Below are positions 7,295-9,076 of a DNA stretch of 9,076 nucleotides, piece by piece. A model generated the notes under the pieces. It was not told the origin of the DNA. It did not search any database and saw only the letters and a list, made by a program, of their open reading frames with translations. Source of the DNA: an uncultured Flavobacteriales bacterium (GTDB lineage Bacteria; Bacteroidota; Bacteroidia; Flavobacteriales_D; Parvicellaceae); NCBI GenBank assembly GCA_938084875.1, contig CALKFX010000035.1, positions 1 through 9,076 of the forward strand. Direction: 5' to 3'. The stretch's first letter is position 1. Each line of letters starts with the position of its first letter. A program made the position numbers and the translations under genes.

Positions 7295-8338
7295 ATCAGA
7301 GCATTAATTTTTATATCATTAATTTTTCTTGTTAAAAATCATTTTTCTCAAGATTTTCTTAACTATAATCCTCTTCCGAAAAATTCCATTGGATTAAATT
7401 ATACAACTAATACTTTTTACGGAGACATAGAGCATGCCACTAAACCAAGTTTATTTATTAATAATAGACCAAGTATAGGAATTTTCTATGAAAGAAATTT
7501 TTTATCTAATTTTTCAAGTTATTTAAATATAAATTGGGGTCAATTGTCTACCAATAATGTTACTAAAAATTTCCAATCTACTATATTACATGCAAGTATT
7601 GAAAGTATTATTTATTTAAGGAAAATAAGATCTAATGAAAATAAAATTATTCCTTTTATTACTTTGGGAATTGGAAGTTTAAGTTTCCAATCTTACTCTG
7701 ACTTTCTTGACCATAATGATAATTATTACAACTATTGGGAAGATGGAAGTATTAGAGATATTCCTCCAACAGATTCCTTACCAAATTCGGCTAATTTTCT
7801 ATCAAGAGATTATGAATATGAAACTTCAGTGAGTAATGACTCTGTCAATTTTGGGAATTTATATATTCCTGCAACAATTGGATTTCTATGGAAATTTAAA
7901 AATGTTTTTAACACTAAAATATTTTTATCTTATAATCAATTATTTACAGATTGGATAGATAATATTTCTAATGGAATTAATGATAAATTTATTTCTATTG
8001 GTGTTGCTGTAAGTGTCTATTTCTCAAGAGATGGAGTAAATTATAAAAAAGATAAAAAACAATTTATAAATATTTTTGAAAATCTAGATTCTGATTTTGA
8101 TGGAATAAAAGATCACGATGACCAATGTCAAAAAACCCCAAAAAATGTATCTATTTTACCAACTGGCTGTCCAATCGATAGTGATTTTGATGGAATTCCA
8201 GATTATAAAGATTTAGAACCAAATTCTAAATCAATTCTATTTATTGATGATTCTGGAAGATCTATAAAAAGTTATCCAGGCTATGAAATTGAATTAAAAT
8301 TTGACACAATAATTCCTATTAGGGTCGATGAATTTTAG
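7292..8338 (+). CDS. Predicted outer-membrane beta-barrel protein with two thrombospondin type 3 repeats
   Basis: The frame opens at 7286 and encodes, from ATT at 7292, a 348-residue protein with a clear signal peptide: Ile-Arg, a hydrophobic core (about 4-14), then HFSQ-D, the usual Bacteroidetes cleavage context (about residues 20/21). The middle alternates short hydrophobic and polar, Asn/Tyr/Phe-rich stretches, as in an 8-stranded barrel. Near the C-terminus two Asp-rich repeats, DSDFDGIKDHDD (266-277) and DSDFDGIPDYKD (296-307), match calcium-binding TSP3 repeats, with Cys279 and Cys293 between them able to form a disulphide. In OmpA-like relatives these repeats link the barrel to a peptidoglycan-binding domain, but that domain is absent: the protein stops about 40 residues after the second repeat. 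A start at TTG 7544 would discard the signal peptide and first strands, so I reject it. No ATG, GTG or TTG lies upstream. Function is otherwise unknown. Confidence 0.78.
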   Translation: MIRALIFISLIFLVKNHFSQDFLNYNPLPKNSIGLNYTTNTFYGDIEHATKPSLFINNRPSIGIFYERNFLSNFSSYLNINWGQLSTNNVTKNFQSTILHASIESIIYLRKIRSNENKIIPFITLGIGSLSFQSYSDFLDHNDNYYNYWEDGSIRDIPPTDSLPNSANFLSRDYEYETSVSNDSVNFGNLYIPATIGFLWKFKNVFNTKIFLSYNQLFTDWIDNISNGINDKFISIGVAVSVYFSRDGVNYKKDKKQFINIFENLDSDFDGIKDHDDQCQKTPKNVSILPTGCPIDSDFDGIPDYKDLEPNSKSILFIDDSGRSIKSYPGYEIELKFDTIIPIRVDEF

Positions 8339-8340
8339 AA

Positions 8341-8357
8341 TTTTAAGATTCTTAAAA
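8341..8357. repeat. Short inverted repeat just after the beta-barrel gene
   Basis: TTTTAAG and CTTAAAA flank the trinucleotide ATT, three bases after the stop codon. The position suits a transcript end, but the stem is weak (one G-C pair) and is followed by AACAAAC rather than a T run. It may act as a weak terminator or be chance. Confidence 0.3.
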
Positions 8358-8437
8358 ACAAACTTAATCGTTCCCTTTTCAACAACTTCTTATTGAAAAA
8401 AGAAAACTAACCTTTTCAAATAACAGAGAATCAAGGC

Positions 8438-8445
8438 TAGATTTG
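8438..8445 (+). promoter_or_regulatory. Possible Bacteroidetes-type -7 element before the last gene
   Basis: TAGATTTG matches TAnnTTTG and ends 17 bases before the ATG at 8463, giving a leader of roughly 10 bases. The would-be -33 region, about 20 bases upstream, reads TTTTC (8413-8417) within the CCTTTTCAA repeat, an imperfect match to TTTG. It fits a separate transcription unit for the last gene but is a weak call. Confidence 0.35.
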
Positions 8446-8462
8446 GAACAAAGAAGTTAAAA

Positions 8463-9076
8463 ATGACTAAAGCAATTCTCATCTTTATCAATATTATTGG
8501 GTTTTTATTATTTACAATTCTAAACATAAATGATGTGGTTATCACCCACACTGCGGCAAAAGAAATAGCAATTGGTGAAGCAGTGGAGGTTAATTTAATT
8601 ATTAAGGAAAATAACTTCTCCGGTCCAGGAAGATTAAGACTAGATCTGTCTCAAGCAGAAGGAATTACAGTGAAAGAAAATATGAGTGATGGATCTTCAT
8701 TTACATTTAAGGATAATGAAGTTTTATTTATATGGTATGATCTACCAAGTGATAAAAGTATTGTTATATCCTATACAATTATTGCTAATAAAAATACTAA
8801 TGGAATAAAAAAAATAGCTGGTGATTTTTCATTTATTAATGATAATGAAAGAAAGCAATTAGAGGTGCCAGCATTAATTTTTAAAGTAAATTCTGAACTT
8901 GTTGCAAATGAAAATATTAAAGAGAATAATTCTTCAACTAGTTCAGTTAGAAGTATTGAAAAGTTAGAAAACGAGTACATAGTCACGGTCAAAACTACCA
9001 TTGATAACCATAAAGGCTTTGCAAGAATAAAAGAAGAATTACCTAACAATTTTATTGCAGAAGAAATTGAAACTGC
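8463..9076 (+). CDS. Exported protein of unknown function with an apparent repeated beta-rich domain, 3'-partial
   Basis: From ATG 8463, after TTAAAA, the frame is open to the end of the window (204 full codons), so the gene continues downstream. Residues 4-20 are strongly hydrophobic after Lys3, a signal peptide or membrane anchor; the rest is soluble and beta-rich. A first domain (about 33-142) includes GPGRLRLDLSQAEGITV, then SSFTFKDNEVLFIWYDLP (78-95), then a VISYTI strand and GDFSFINDNERKQLEVPAL. A Ser/Asn/Glu-rich linker (about 143-170) follows. A second copy appears to begin at YIVTVKTTIDNHKGFARI (from 172), with LPNNF. I recall similar domains in uncharacterised Bacteroidetes exported proteins but cannot name the family. 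Its neighbour is another envelope protein. Because no stop is present, simple stop-to-stop searches miss it. Confidence 0.8.
   Translation, partial: MTKAILIFINIIGFLLFTILNINDVVITHTAAKEIAIGEAVEVNLIIKENNFSGPGRLRLDLSQAEGITVKENMSDGSSFTFKDNEVLFIWYDLPSDKSIVISYTIIANKNTNGIKKIAGDFSFINDNERKQLEVPALIFKVNSELVANENIKENNSSTSSVRSIEKLENEYIVTVKTTIDNHKGFARIKEELPNNFIAEEIET

Larger units (their letters stand above)
8339..8462. other. Non-coding gap with AT-rich inverted repeats and a short direct repeat
   Basis: This 124-base gap contains no gene I can support. It holds TTTTAAG-ATT-CTTAAAA (8341-8357), a 7-bp stem with a 3-base loop; TTTTCAA and TTGAAAA (8376-8382 and 8393-8399), a 7-bp stem with a 10-base loop; and the direct repeat CCTTTTCAA (8374-8382 and 8411-8419). 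The stems are almost all A-T pairs and have no following T tract, so they are poor terminators. The in-frame reading after the TAG of the previous gene stays open for 23 codons to TAA at 8408-8410. Confidence 0.5.

Noticed and set aside
7544..7546. TTG as the start of the beta-barrel gene
   Set aside because: It would remove a clear signal peptide and the first strands encoded in the same uninterrupted frame from 7292.
8376..8399. Inverted repeat as a rho-independent terminator
   Set aside because: The stem is seven mostly A-T pairs with a 10-base loop and no T tract on either side in the right place.
8771..9049. Minus-strand open frame with hydrophobic stretches
   Set aside because: It is antisense to the open-ended exported gene, whose frame is intact for 204 codons with a signal sequence and repeated domain; the hydrophobicity mirrors the Lys/Asn/Glu-rich + strand coding.

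Overview
The window is strongly AT-rich and every gene that can be supported lies on the + strand with very short gaps or overlaps. Start codons are preceded by A-rich stretches rather than Shine-Dalgarno sequences. The protein set includes a bacterial tyrosine autokinase with a Tyr-Gly tail, a beta-barrel protein with thrombospondin type 3 repeats, a UvrA of Bacteroidetes type and two TAnnTTTG promoter-like motifs. Together these suggest a member of the Bacteroidota, probably a low-GC, possibly marine, flavobacterium. This placement is inference; no rRNA or other taxonomic marker is present.

Layout. Positions 1-3781 are the end of a surface-polysaccharide cluster. It holds a Wzc-like chain-length regulator/tyrosine autokinase (5' end outside the window), the dTDP-rhamnose pathway epimerase RmlC, whose TTG start overlaps the kinase stop, and a WecA/MraY-like glycosyl-1-phosphate transferase starting 3 bases later. 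These three fit one job: making a sugar nucleotide, loading the first sugar phosphate on undecaprenyl phosphate, and controlling polymerisation/export. Positions 3810-7292 hold two housekeeping-type genes, uvrA (nucleotide excision repair) and a LOG-family nucleotide phosphoribohydrolase-like gene.

Positions 7292-9076 hold envelope genes. The first is a predicted outer-membrane beta-barrel protein with two calcium-binding-type TSP3 repeats. Its frame has no ATG, GTG or TTG before a clear signal peptide, so its best start is an ATT overlapping the previous stop. After a 124-base gap there is an exported protein of unknown function that runs off the 3' end and appears to contain a repeated domain.

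Most of the window is ordinary. The points most worth a second look are the 13-unit Tyr-Gly hexanucleotide repeat in the kinase tail, the ATT start (or base change) of the beta-barrel gene, and the open-ended last gene with its apparent domain repeat. I found no mobile element, CRISPR array, tRNA or rRNA, and nothing I would call a new biological system.
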